A stretch of DNA of 31,463 nucleotides, from positions 1 to 31,463 of the IMG/VR virus record IMGVR_UViG_3300005915_000067, one strand, 5' to 3'. This document shows, one piece after another, positions 1 through 6,130 of this stretch. Numbering within the stretch: position 1 is the stretch's first letter; each line of letters opens with the position of its first letter. Below the pieces are notes generated by a model. That model made no database searches, was not told the DNA's origin, and saw only the letters and a list, made by a program, of their open reading frames with translations. The stretch comes from a virus. The translations under genes were made by a program, and so were the position numbers.

Positions 1-143
1 GAACGGTGCCGCCGCCCCAGACCTCCTGAACGGTGCCGCTCAAGACCTCCTGAACGGTGCCGCCGCCCAAGACCTTCTGAACGGTGCCGCCGCTCAAGAC
101 CTTCTGAACGGTGCCGCCGCTCAAGACCTTCTGAACGGTGCCG
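1..143. repeat. Tandem 27-bp coding repeats (five units plus partial)
   Basis: Units begin at 1, 28, 52, 79 and 106, with a partial sixth at 133. All are 27 bases except the second (24 bases, one codon lost). Each begins GAACGGTGCCG on the plus strand. The units at 79 and 106 are identical and the others differ by a few bases. The array is in frame on the minus strand and encodes GTVQ(K/E)V(L/W)(S/G)G. It probably continues beyond the left edge. Confidence 0.95.
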
Positions 144-469
144 TAGACGTATTCTTTCTCTCTGGTGGATTCTTCTCCGGGCTTGACAACCTTCTCGGCC
201 TGCCATCTTAGAGCAACCGAGCGCACCTTCTTCTCGGCCTTACCAGCGCTCCACCACTTTGGGAACGAGTCCTGGTCAATGTTGAAGGTCCATCCATCAG
301 GATCAGTCCAAAGCAGCCCATCATTAGGCACTAGCTCTACTCGCACAAAGGCTGGCGGCAGAGCGATGTCCTTGATTCCGAATTCTTGGAGAATGTCTTC
401 GTGTCTATCGGAAGTCTTTGACCACAGAACTGCATCCTTGGTTACGATGAAACTTGCGGGTCTACACAT
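1..469 (-). CDS. Repeat-containing protein with conserved MCRPASF N-terminus (partial, 3' end off the window)
   Basis: The start ATG (469-467) overlaps the last codons of the upstream ATPase gene by 8 bases and has AGGAGG about 5 bases upstream, so the start is well supported. The frame stays open to the left edge. The first ~105 residues form a globular domain beginning MCRPASFIVTKD, with WSKTSD and WTFNIDQDSFPKWW motifs. I associate this N-terminus with uncharacterised phage proteins but cannot name a family with certainty. From about residue 110 the protein becomes tandem nine-residue repeats of the type GTVQKVLSG (one copy has eight residues), with alternating small and hydrophobic residues as in beta-solenoid proteins. 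Function is unknown. It is the last visible gene of the left operon. Confidence 0.75.
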   Translation of the reverse strand, partial: MCRPASFIVTKDAVLWSKTSDRHEDILQEFGIKDIALPPAFVRVELVPNDGLLWTDPDGWTFNIDQDSFPKWWSAGKAEKKVRSVALRWQAEKVVKPGEESTREKEYVYGTVQKVLSGGTVQKVLSGGTVQKVLGGGTVQEVLSGTVQEVWGGGTV

Positions 470-1814
470 CGCCTTCCTCCTCAATTCCACCCGGCACTCG
501 GATCACTTCTCCATTCTCGATGATGAACGCGTTGGGATCCTCGTCGCCCACGACCTCGAACACCACCTGCATCCCGTACTCCTCACCAAGGTCCTCGATA
601 TACGCCCGGTGTTTCTTGTCCAGCAAGGACGCATCTCGCACGCAAGTGATGCCGATTTCTGGGTCATCTTTGATCGAAAGCTCGAATCCGATTGTTATCT
701 GCTCAGTCGTGCTTGCTTGCTCGAACGGGATACCGCCTAGTTCTAGCCCCGATTCAGCGAACGAAAGCCCTTGCGGTAGCTCTGCTTCGACGAGAGCGGC
801 TGATTTCGATGACGTCAGCTCTTCGAGCTTCGCGTTGAGGTTCGCGACGTTCGTCTCGATCAAGCCGACGATCTCTTTCTGATGCTCGGCCTTTGCCTTT
901 TGATCGAGAGCGGAGTTAACCTGTCCGGCTGTGCTGATCGTCTGTTCGAGTTCGGTTGTTGATGTGAGTTCAGGTTCGACGTTGAGTTTGGTGACGGCTT
1001 TCAGTTCTTTTTCTTTGGTGGTAACGTCAACCTTATCCGTCTCCAACGCGTTTTCAACATCTTCTATTTGTCTCCGCAGCTCTTCCAATCTTGCTTCCGT
1101 TGTGTTTAGATCTGCTTTCGCTGCATCGAGACCTTGTTGGGCTCTGACAACATCCTGCCCACGCTGCTGATGCTCTCGCTGCTTCGCCGCATTGTCATCC
1201 TTGATCTCGGTCAGCTTGTTCATTGCCTCGCCAACGTCTATCGGTTCGTCCGGCAGCTTCGAGAAGTCCATCAGCGCGTACTCGTCAAGGATCGTCTTCT
1301 GTGCCTTCAGTGAAGAGTTCGCCTGTCGACGGTCTTCATACACCACCTTGTACTCAACGTCGATAGCGGCTGTATCAATGCCGTAGACCTTACGCACAAG
1401 CTCGGCTTGCTCTTCGGGCTTCATCCGTATCAGTGCCATCGGATCGAACGCGAGCTGTCCTAGCTTTGCGTCCAGTACGGCGCGTGGTGTGCCACCAAGC
1501 GGCTGCCCATCCGTACGCTCAATCTTCAGTGAGTCCGGATTGATCAGCTGCGTGACGATATACAGCGGCTTCTCGCCTTTCTTCCCAAGCCCGATCCGTA
1601 CTGCGCCTGACTGCTCTCCTTTCGAGACTGGCATTTTCACCCATTCACGTTTCCCGCACAGTCCGACTACAAGGGAGTTGATCAGGGATGTTTTGCCTTC
1701 CCCGTTGTTTCCCCCGATGACAACGACCGGCGCGCCGTCCGGTTTGATCTTCACGAACTTCGCGCGCATGATATTCTGACACTGCAGCTCGATTACTTTC
1801 AGTCGTTCCTTCAT
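462..1814 (-). CDS. AAA ATPase of the SbcC/RecF-like (SMC-type) phage family
   Basis: 450 residues. Walker A is GGNNGEGKTS at residues 34-43. Residues ~195-345 are charged and heptad-like, consistent with a short coiled-coil arm. The C-terminal head holds FEQASTTEQI (signature-like, following GGIPFEQ), a degenerate Walker B region ITCVRDASLLD, and a final FIIENGEVI strand. This layout matches phage ATPases found in recombination or replication gene sets. Such proteins bind DNA ends and usually work with a nuclease; no SbcD-like partner is visible here. The start has AGGAGG with good spacing (1821-1826). The gene lies 10 bases downstream of a small XRE gene and overlaps the next gene by 8 bases. 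Its exact role is inferred. Confidence 0.8.
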   Translation of the reverse strand: MKERLKVIELQCQNIMRAKFVKIKPDGAPVVVIGGNNGEGKTSLINSLVVGLCGKREWVKMPVSKGEQSGAVRIGLGKKGEKPLYIVTQLINPDSLKIERTDGQPLGGTPRAVLDAKLGQLAFDPMALIRMKPEEQAELVRKVYGIDTAAIDVEYKVVYEDRRQANSSLKAQKTILDEYALMDFSKLPDEPIDVGEAMNKLTEIKDDNAAKQREHQQRGQDVVRAQQGLDAAKADLNTTEARLEELRRQIEDVENALETDKVDVTTKEKELKAVTKLNVEPELTSTTELEQTISTAGQVNSALDQKAKAEHQKEIVGLIETNVANLNAKLEELTSSKSAALVEAELPQGLSFAESGLELGGIPFEQASTTEQITIGFELSIKDDPEIGITCVRDASLLDKKHRAYIEDLGEEYGMQVVFEVVGDEDPNAFIIENGEVIRVPGGIEEEGDV

Positions 1815-1824
1815 TTCGTGCCTC

Positions 1825-2010
1825 CTATTTGACTAGATTGACTTTCAACGCACGCTCGATCGCGGCGATCGTCCTCATGCTTGGCTTGTACCTGTCGCAC
1901 TCAAGGTTTGAGATATGATGAGCGCAGTAGCCTATCTTTGCTGCAAGTTCTGCCTGTGTTAGATTCGCTCCTTCGCGGGCTGACTTGATCCGCTCTCCGA
2001 TGGTTGTCAT
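1825..2010 (-). CDS. Small XRE-family helix-turn-helix regulator
   Basis: 61 residues, essentially one HTH_XRE domain: IGERIKSAR, then LTQAELAAKIGY (first helix pair), HISNLECDR (recognition region) and a closing ALKVNLVK. I chose the ATG at 2010 because GGAGGTGA precedes it and it shares one base with the TAA stop of the upstream gene (TAATG), implying coupled translation. The open frame extends further upstream, but that extension overlaps the HNH coding region and has no ribosome site. About 40 of 60 residues match the HTH domain of the gene directly upstream, so the two are paralogues. It probably binds the same or a related operator. Confidence 0.85.
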   Translation of the reverse strand: MTTIGERIKSAREGANLTQAELAAKIGYCAHHISNLECDRYKPSMRTIAAIERALKVNLVK

Positions 2011-2552
2011 TAAGTCACCTCCAAAGATGCACCCTTGCTGAAATTTTCTTCTGCCCATAGCGGTTGTAGATTTGTATAGTGACACGCCTCCTTGAACTGT
2101 TCTCTGTCTGTAAGGTCGAACGATGCCAGCGGTTTGATGTGATCTATGTGCCATCCACGATAGTTCCAATTATTCCAAGTCATTCCTGGCTTGAATTGCT
2201 CTTCAAGATATGTTTTCAATTGTTGTATTGTGCAGCCAAGATCACGCACTGCACTTCCTGCTTTATAGTTTCCTTTGATTGCACTCCGAATCCGTCCCCT
2301 TAATTTTTTGCTTAATCTGACTTGGATTTTCTTACCGTATGGCTCGTAATTTTTATGCTCAGTAACAAGCGTTACGTTCAACACCTTTTCAATATCTGAG
2401 ATAAACCGCATGCTCGGAGTATACCTGTCACATTCAAGGTTGGAAATATGCTGCGTTCCGTACTGTAGCTTCGCGGCGAGTTCTGCCTGAGTAAGCCTGG
2501 CGTTCTCACGCGCTCCCTTGATCTGCTGTCCGATTGTTTTGGTATCCGTCAT
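2010..2552 (-). CDS. XRE helix-turn-helix / HNH endonuclease fusion protein
   Basis: 180 residues. Residues ~5-63 are an XRE HTH (LTQAELAAKLQY, HISNLECDRY). Residues ~75-175 resemble phage HNH proteins: LRGRIRSAIKG, a central region, then WHIDHIKPL with His135-Asp137-His138, and YTNLQPLWAEEN with Asn161 and Asn170, ending KGAS. Known HNH proteins of this type cut or nick DNA using a single metal ion. The HTH may direct it to specific DNA, or the HNH domain may have inserted into a regulator gene. It heads the left operon: a consensus promoter lies immediately upstream and the predicted transcript starts at or next to the ATG, with no Shine-Dalgarno sequence. The catalytic reading is inferred from motifs. 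Confidence 0.8.
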   Translation of the reverse strand: MTDTKTIGQQIKGARENARLTQAELAAKLQYGTQHISNLECDRYTPSMRFISDIEKVLNVTLVTEHKNYEPYGKKIQVRLSKKLRGRIRSAIKGNYKAGSAVRDLGCTIQQLKTYLEEQFKPGMTWNNWNYRGWHIDHIKPLASFDLTDREQFKEACHYTNLQPLWAEENFSKGASLEVT

Positions 2553-2559
2553 AATTTAC

Positions 2560-2588
2560 AGTGTAACAACTTACATACACAAAGTCAA
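2560..2588 (-). promoter_or_regulatory. Sigma-70-type promoter of the HTH/HNH operon
   Basis: On the minus strand TTGACT (2588-2583) and TACACT (2565-2560) are separated by 17 bases. Only seven bases separate the -10 box from the ATG at 2552, so transcription should begin at or beside the start codon, giving a leaderless mRNA. No Shine-Dalgarno sequence is present. Confidence 0.75.
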
Positions 2589-2590
2589 CC

Positions 2591-2625
2591 AGCAAGGAAA
2601 GCGGGGCGCGTTTCCACACCCCGCT
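2591..2625 (-). terminator. Hairpin terminator after the exonuclease operon
   Basis: The stem AGCGGGG / CCCCGCT (2619-2625 with 2600-2606) encloses a 12-base loop. On the minus strand it is followed by TTTCCTT, a weak U-tract. It lies between the exonuclease stop (2708) and the promoter at 2588, so it would end the middle operon. The remaining bases 2626-2707 hold no gene. Confidence 0.6.
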
Positions 2626-2707
2626 CCCAACGCTCCCTCGTCACAAAGGAGGTCGTACATCTTTCGAGGGCAGGGATAACCCCGGAACGAAACCCCGCCC
2701 CCTGTGC

Positions 2708-3310
2708 CTACGCTAGACGTTTGCAGATCTCATCTAGTTCCTCACAAAACTCCACCAACGCCGCTTCCAGCTTCGCAAGGAACTCACGATCAGGCTCAAC
2801 TCGCAGGACGAACAACGGCAAGCCTGGAACGTACGATACGAAGTCGCACCATTCGCGTTCAGTGACGAGTAGCTGGCCTTGCACCTGCTGGATGTACGCT
2901 GTCGGCAGTTTCGGATCAACCGTCAATAGCCGCTCAACCTGTGTCTTGCCGAGAGGGTTCTTCAGTTCGACCAACCCGTCCTCGCCAACCAACCCGTCAG
3001 GACTTGCGCCCCATCTGCCACAATCGCTGAGACAGAACCCGCATTGAACAACTTCGATCTCGTTCTCCATCTCGTACACCTGACGGCTGAGGCCTTCGCG
3101 CTCAGCCCCCTTCTGCATTGCGATAGAGATGAACGTGTCTTCCTGCTTCCCTGTCAATCGTTCAGCCGCAAGCTCGTACATGTAGGCTGTGCGTTGCTTT
3201 GACGGCTCTCCTTTGCTCGTGACGATCTTCGAGTATTGAGAAGACGTTGGATGGGCGAGGCGTTCCGCCCACCATTCCGGCGAGTATTGTTCACAGTTGA
3301 TGATCCTCAT
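2708..3310 (-). CDS. YqaJ-family / lambda-type exonuclease (PD-(D/E)XK)
   Basis: 200 residues, a normal length for YqaJ viral recombinase domains. It begins with a short aromatic segment QYSPEWWAERLAHPTSS, typical of the family. The catalytic core is visible: Gly-Ala-Ser-Pro-Asp105 (GASPDGL), then Glu115-Leu-Lys117 (VELKNPLG), and a later YIQQVQGQLLVT motif with the conserved Gln residues. These enzymes degrade one strand of duplex ends 5' to 3', leaving tails for an annealing protein; the candidate partner lies one gene upstream (3540-4226). GGGAGG precedes the ATG, and the gene overlaps the preceding 78-codon gene by 4 bases. Confidence 0.85.
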   Translation of the reverse strand: MRIINCEQYSPEWWAERLAHPTSSQYSKIVTSKGEPSKQRTAYMYELAAERLTGKQEDTFISIAMQKGAEREGLSRQVYEMENEIEVVQCGFCLSDCGRWGASPDGLVGEDGLVELKNPLGKTQVERLLTVDPKLPTAYIQQVQGQLLVTEREWCDFVSYVPGLPLFVLRVEPDREFLAKLEAALVEFCEELDEICKRLA

Positions 3311-3543
3311 TCCGCCTCCCTTACTGCTTCCTTCAACGCGCCGATAAGAAGACCTGCGTTGACAACCCCGAGTGAGGATACGATATTGTTGGCGTCGTTC
3401 TTAATGCTTGAGGCAAACGTCATAGGAGAGATCTCCTTGATGTCGAATGTCTCTAGGATAGAGTTCGCCATGCATTTATTGATCCAGCCGCGGCCAGGAA
3501 TATCTCCTGGCTGAGAGTCTAGATGCTTCTTCCTATCGCTCAT
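3307..3543 (-). CDS. Small hypothetical protein between annealing protein and exonuclease
   Basis: 78 residues starting MSDRKKHLDSQPGD. GGAGGTAGCGG precedes this ATG, which overlaps the upstream stop (ATGA), so I prefer it over the in-frame ATG at 3585. It has a central helix-prone segment (NKCMANSILETFD) and a C-terminal helix (LLIGALKEAVREAE), with no cysteine pairs or signal peptide. I do not recognise a family. Tight coupling to the annealing and exonuclease genes suggests an accessory role in phage recombination or its control. Confidence 0.7.
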   Translation of the reverse strand: MSDRKKHLDSQPGDIPGRGWINKCMANSILETFDIKEISPMTFASSIKNDANNIVSSLGVVNAGLLIGALKEAVREAE

Positions 3544-4226
3544 TCCGCTACCTCCGACTTCAATCGTTCGTAGTACGTGGCCCACATAGGATAGACACTG
3601 TCAGCCGCGCCAACCTCTCCGCAGTCTGACTTGATCTGTTCTTTGTTGTCCTCCCACCACTTTTTTGCACCGTCAACGGTCGTGCAAGCTGGGCCACACT
3701 TCTCTTGCCAATCGGCTATCGCTTGACTCTGCGCGTTATCCTCTGGCTTCACTGGTTGCATATCTCTATACTTCGATCCGTCCCATAGCCCTTTGTAGAT
3801 GTCAGCAGCAACGCCAAGTTCCTTCATGGCCACGCTAAGGGCATCAGTGGTCGCCATCTTGTAACCCTCATCGTTGTTGTAGTAGTGGTTCTTCTCTTTC
3901 TCAATCAGCTTGGAGCCACCACTACCAAAGATAGGAGCTGACCATCCGTCCCCTTCTTTCACATAGAGATTGATGTCTACGAAGCACATGAGCTCACCTT
4001 GAACGCTTGGCTCAACTCCTGGCAATGGCGAACCTTGCTCCGTCCAATGTGCCTGCTTCTCGTAATACCAGCCAATGCCGATAGGTCCGAATTTCTCCGT
4101 CATCATCTGCAATCGCCACTGAGGGTTGATGTCTGTCATACCCGATAAGCGTCCGCCGCCGATCTTCTTTAGCGCGTCTGCGGGTGGCCTGCATAATGCA
4201 TTCCACGTTGCTAGGTTCTCGCTCAT
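3540..4226 (-). CDS. Probable Rad52/Sak-like single-strand DNA annealing protein
   Basis: 228 residues. Near the start is GGGRLSGMTDINPQWR. The middle has a beta-rich section (GELMCFVDINLYVKEGDGW) followed by GSGGSKLIEKEK and then YKMATTDALSVAMKELGVAADIY. This helical motif is characteristic of phage Rad52/Sak-type annealing proteins, in which a conserved 'TDALSVA' helix follows the beta sheet. The C-terminal ~60 residues (WQEKCGPACTTVDGAKKWW) are variable and helical. Such proteins form rings that anneal complementary strands in phage recombination. The YqaJ exonuclease two genes downstream supports this, giving a Red-like pair. The family is judged by eye from motifs; an ERF-like assignment is the main alternative. 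Confidence 0.65.
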   Translation of the reverse strand: MSENLATWNALCRPPADALKKIGGGRLSGMTDINPQWRLQMMTEKFGPIGIGWYYEKQAHWTEQGSPLPGVEPSVQGELMCFVDINLYVKEGDGWSAPIFGSGGSKLIEKEKNHYYNNDEGYKMATTDALSVAMKELGVAADIYKGLWDGSKYRDMQPVKPEDNAQSQAIADWQEKCGPACTTVDGAKKWWEDNKEQIKSDCGEVGAADSVYPMWATYYERLKSEVAE

Positions 4227-4576
4227 CCTTCATCCACTCGCTCTTCGAGTGCTTCGCAGATTCGCTCGCGGTAGGCTTCATCCTGCAGACAGACAGCAAG
4301 CGTGTGCTTGCAGTGGCCTCCGTGCTGCTCTCCTTGGTGTTCCCAGCTCGGGCACTCACATTCCCAGCCGAGAATGCCGTCTATGTCCTCAGCTACCCTT
4401 ACCACGTACTTGCTGTCATTGACCGTCCAAGCATACAAGCCGTCCTCGTCGTGCCTCTTCTCATCAAGAGGATGAACAGCGTGGATCAGCCCGAGCGCAC
4501 GGCGTACATACGGCCACAGCTCTAGCCTGTCCAGCGTCTCAATCGATGGTGCCGGTGGCAGTTGTTTAATAGGCAT
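4223..4576 (-). CDS. SWIM zinc-finger protein
   Basis: 117 residues. The SWIM motif CxC...CxH is clear: Cys73-Glu-Cys75 in WECECPSW, then Cys89-Lys-His91 in GGHCKHTLAV. SWIM domains bind zinc and are found in nucleic-acid transactions, including bacterial SWI2/SNF2 proteins and Rad51-associated proteins. Here the protein is almost only the SWIM domain with a helical N-terminus. AAGGAGGCAC precedes the ATG, and the gene overlaps the annealing protein gene by 4 bases. That coupling suggests it assists recombination or single-strand binding, but this is inference. Confidence 0.75.
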   Translation of the reverse strand: MPIKQLPPAPSIETLDRLELWPYVRRALGLIHAVHPLDEKRHDEDGLYAWTVNDSKYVVRVAEDIDGILGWECECPSWEHQGEQHGGHCKHTLAVCLQDEAYRERICEALEERVDEG

Positions 4577-4591
4577 CTGTGCCTCCTTAGG

Positions 4592-4747
4592 CTACTTCTT
4601 TTCGCGCTTGATCTTCTCGCGCTTGATCTTCTCAAGGATCGCATCGCGAATGAATTCACTGCGCGTGTTCTTCGGCAAATTCTTCAGATACTCTCGGTGA
4701 ACAGCATGTTTTTCATCGTCAAGAACGAAAGGGATTTGAGTCTGCAT
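4592..4747 (-). CDS. Small ribbon-helix-helix-like protein
   Basis: 51 residues, preceded by AGGAGGTG five bases from the ATG. The sequence runs from a short strand (QTQIPFVLDDE) into two predicted helices (HREYLKNLPKNTRSEFIRDAI), the order seen in ribbon-helix-helix DNA-binding proteins such as Arc and CopG. It ends in a very basic tail made of two copies of REKIK plus REKK. The tail is encoded by an exact 15-base direct duplication. Inverted repeats sit just upstream of its Shine-Dalgarno sequence and could be its own operator. RHH membership is inferred from pattern and size. Confidence 0.7.
   Translation of the reverse strand: MQTQIPFVLDDEKHAVHREYLKNLPKNTRSEFIRDAILEKIKREKIKREKK
4604..4633. 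repeat. Exact 15-bp direct duplication
   Basis: GCGCTTGATCTTCTC occurs twice head to tail (4604-4618 and 4619-4633). It encodes a duplicated basic pentapeptide at the C-terminus of the 51-residue protein. Confidence 0.95.
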
Positions 4748-4758
4748 AGACACCTCCT

Positions 4759-4793
4759 ATGTCTGTAATATTGTTATATATCGACAAAGACAT
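4759..4793 (-). promoter_or_regulatory. AT-rich leader with nested inverted repeats (possible operator)
   Basis: The outer arms ATGTCT (4759-4764) and AGACAT (4788-4793) are inverted repeats. Inside them, TTGT and ACAA flank nine AT-rich bases. The region lies between the stop of the upstream gene and the Shine-Dalgarno sequence of the RHH-like gene. A weak -10-like TATAAC is present but I see no well-spaced -35 box. An operator for the adjacent RHH-like protein is possible but unproven. Confidence 0.3.
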
Positions 4794-5227
4794 CAAGCTG
4801 CTTTAGCCGCGTCCAGCAACGGCGTTGCATTGTCCATCACAATTTCCGTCTCTTCCGGTCGGTTGTCCAAATAGAACTCCAGGTCTTCTCTTGCCTCATC
4901 AATCTTGAAGAAGACATTGTGAAGTTCGTCATATGCCTTACCCGAGTCACGCAATGATTCAGTTGCTTCATCGAGCAATCCTTTGACAAAGGTCGCGTGA
5001 TCTTCTTCCCACGGCCCCATACATTCGCATCTTGATAATTCTGCACGAACAACAGCAACGTCAATACGGTCGATTACCAAACCTGTCCGGATGAAGTCAC
5101 GGACAGCGTTCGCCACATGGAGCGTTCCGCATAGCTCCTGATCGTCCATCATGAAGGCATGAACTGCTCCACATTGTGGACACCTACCAACGTAGGCCAT
5201 CCTTGCTTCTGTCTTTGTTTCGCTCAT
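4793..5227 (-). CDS. Hypothetical protein with N-terminal zinc-knuckle motif
   Basis: 144 residues. An N-terminal CPQCG (residues 16-20) and a later CEC (about 68-70) could form a small zinc-binding site. The rest is acidic and helical (EEDHATFVKGLLDEATESL, EAREDLEFYLDN), with a coiled-coil feel and no signal peptide. The ATG at 5227 overlaps the upstream stop (ATGA), so I prefer it to the internal ATG nine codons later. I do not recognise a family. It belongs to the middle operon of small accessory proteins ahead of the recombination genes. Confidence 0.65.
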   Translation of the reverse strand: MSETKTEARMAYVGRCPQCGAVHAFMMDDQELCGTLHVANAVRDFIRTGLVIDRIDVAVVRAELSRCECMGPWEEDHATFVKGLLDEATESLRDSGKAYDELHNVFFKIDEAREDLEFYLDNRPEETEIVMDNATPLLDAAKAA

Positions 5228-5460
5228 CGCCCCATCCCCTTCCCGTCATCGTCGCGGCGGTCTTGCGCGTCTTGCTCTGCCTTCTCCCATGCCAGCGAAT
5301 GGTCTAGAATCGCTTGCTCGGATTCGGTTGGTTGCACAAGGTATGCGTGATCGCGCTCGATGGAATACTCCTCGCGGCCTGCGTTGTGATAGACTTGCTT
5401 CCCGTCAATCTTCAGCGAATAGTTGAAGATGTGAACCGGCTTGTATCCTGGATACATCAT
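5224..5460 (-). CDS. Small hypothetical protein
   Basis: 78 residues starting MMYPGYKPVHIF. AGGAGG lies four bases upstream of the first of two consecutive ATG codons, and the start overlaps the upstream zinc-ribbon gene's stop. The N-terminal half is beta-prone (HIFNYSLKIDGKQVYH). The C-terminal half is a charged helix ending DAQDRRDDDGKGMGR. No family is recognised. Confidence 0.65.
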   Translation of the reverse strand: MMYPGYKPVHIFNYSLKIDGKQVYHNAGREEYSIERDHAYLVQPTESEQAILDHSLAWEKAEQDAQDRRDDDGKGMGR

Positions 5461-5579
5461 ACCTCCTCATCAAACGGTTCGAACTCGGTAGCACCGCATT
5501 CGGAACACGTATACAACACGCCATCCTCTAGCTGTTCATACTCTGTGAATACTGCGCCGCAAATACATGTTCCCATCAT
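5457..5579 (-). CDS. 40-residue zinc-ribbon protein
   Basis: The frame encodes 40 residues with two cysteine pairs, CICG near the start and CSECG near residue 25, and an acidic end EFEPFDEEV. The spacing suits a rubredoxin-like zinc ribbon. AGGAGGC sits just upstream of two consecutive ATG codons, and the TGA stop overlaps the ATG of the next gene by 3 bases. The coding structure and coupling make it a real gene despite its size. Its function is unknown. Confidence 0.7.
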   Translation of the reverse strand: MMGTCICGAVFTEYEQLEDGVLYTCSECGATEFEPFDEEV

Positions 5580-5584
5580 GCCTC

Positions 5585-5851
5585 CTAGTACAGCTCTCGC
5601 TCGTTCGCCCACAACATCACACCGCGATCTGTCACCAACTCGATCCCGTAGATGAACGGCGCTTGTGATCTCGGATCGTTCACAATCACCACCTCAACCA
5701 TTGAAGGACCGCTCAAGCCTACTAGACCTGCATCGACCTGGACGTGATCGCCCTCTCGGTGTTTAGGAGACTGCCATCTACTCTTTGGCTTGTGTTGGTG
5801 ACGGTGACGTGCTACGACTTGCCGTTGCCTCTCGCGGTCTGTTGCGATCAT
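5585..5851 (-). CDS. Small basic protein with a predicted beta-barrel core
   Basis: 88 residues. A very basic N-terminus (RERQRQVVARHRHQHKPKSR) is followed by GDHVQVDAGLVGL and VEVVIVNDP, then YGIELVTDRGVMLWA. This strand pattern resembles a KOW or SH3-like small barrel. The basic arm suggests nucleic-acid binding. The ATG overlaps the upstream stop (ATGA), with AGGAACG upstream. No family is assigned. Confidence 0.6.
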   Translation of the reverse strand: MIATDRERQRQVVARHRHQHKPKSRWQSPKHREGDHVQVDAGLVGLSGPSMVEVVIVNDPRSQAPFIYGIELVTDRGVMLWANERELY

Positions 5852-6009
5852 GATTCGTTCCTGAAGTCAGCCTTGTCAAGCGCAAACAGTAGGCGATCCT
5901 TCTCCTGATAGTCGCTTGCTTCCTCATCCGTGAGTTCGTGATTGATGCGCTTGAGGTATCCTGCTTCCACTTCGGCTCTCAGTTTCGCTCTCTCTGATGT
6001 GTCGTTCAT
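5848..6009 (-). CDS. Small charged protein, first gene of the middle operon
   Basis: 53 residues starting MNDTSERAKLRAEV, mostly helical and highly charged. AAGGAGGCAGC precedes this ATG, and a consensus promoter lies 29 bases further upstream. The in-frame extension towards 6285 would cross the promoter and terminator and is rejected. No family is recognised. As the leading gene of the unit, it may be a regulator or early accessory protein. Confidence 0.65.
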   Translation of the reverse strand: MNDTSERAKLRAEVEAGYLKRINHELTDEEASDYQEKDRLLFALDKADFRNES

Positions 6010-6037
6010 CTGCTGCCTCCTTGATGCATATAATATT

Positions 6038-6065
6038 ATTATAGGTATCTGAGAGAAGAAGTCAA
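6038..6065 (-). promoter_or_regulatory. Consensus sigma-70-type promoter of the middle operon
   Basis: On the minus strand TTGACT (6065-6060) and a perfect TATAAT (6043-6038) are separated by 16 bases. The predicted transcript starts about 22 bases upstream of the ATG at 6009 and includes AAGGAGG. The promoter lies immediately after a hairpin terminator. Confidence 0.85.
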
Positions 6066-6070
6066 CCCAC

Positions 6071-6100
6071 AAAACGAAACGGGGCCATTTCTGACCCCGT
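6071..6100 (-). terminator. Hairpin terminator at the end of the late transcription unit
   Basis: The stem ACGGGG / CCCCGT (6095-6100 with 6079-6084) encloses a ten-base loop and is followed on the minus strand by TTCGTTTT. It lies 31 bases after the stop of the 73-residue gene and 13 bases before the -35 box of the next promoter. Confidence 0.75.
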
Positions 6101-6130
6101 CGCGCCAAGGTAGGTTGGTTGTGCGCGCTG

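Noticed and set aside
1-143. CRISPR array
   Set aside because: The units abut with no unique spacers and keep an open frame on the minus strand, so they are coding repeats.
165-740. Plus-strand open frame near the left edge
   Set aside because: It lies antisense to the repeat protein and the ATPase, both of which have motifs and ribosome sites; it has none.
2011-2169. N-terminal extension of the small XRE gene
   Set aside because: It overlaps the HNH coding sequence in another frame, while the ATG at 2010 has GGAGG and couples to the upstream stop.
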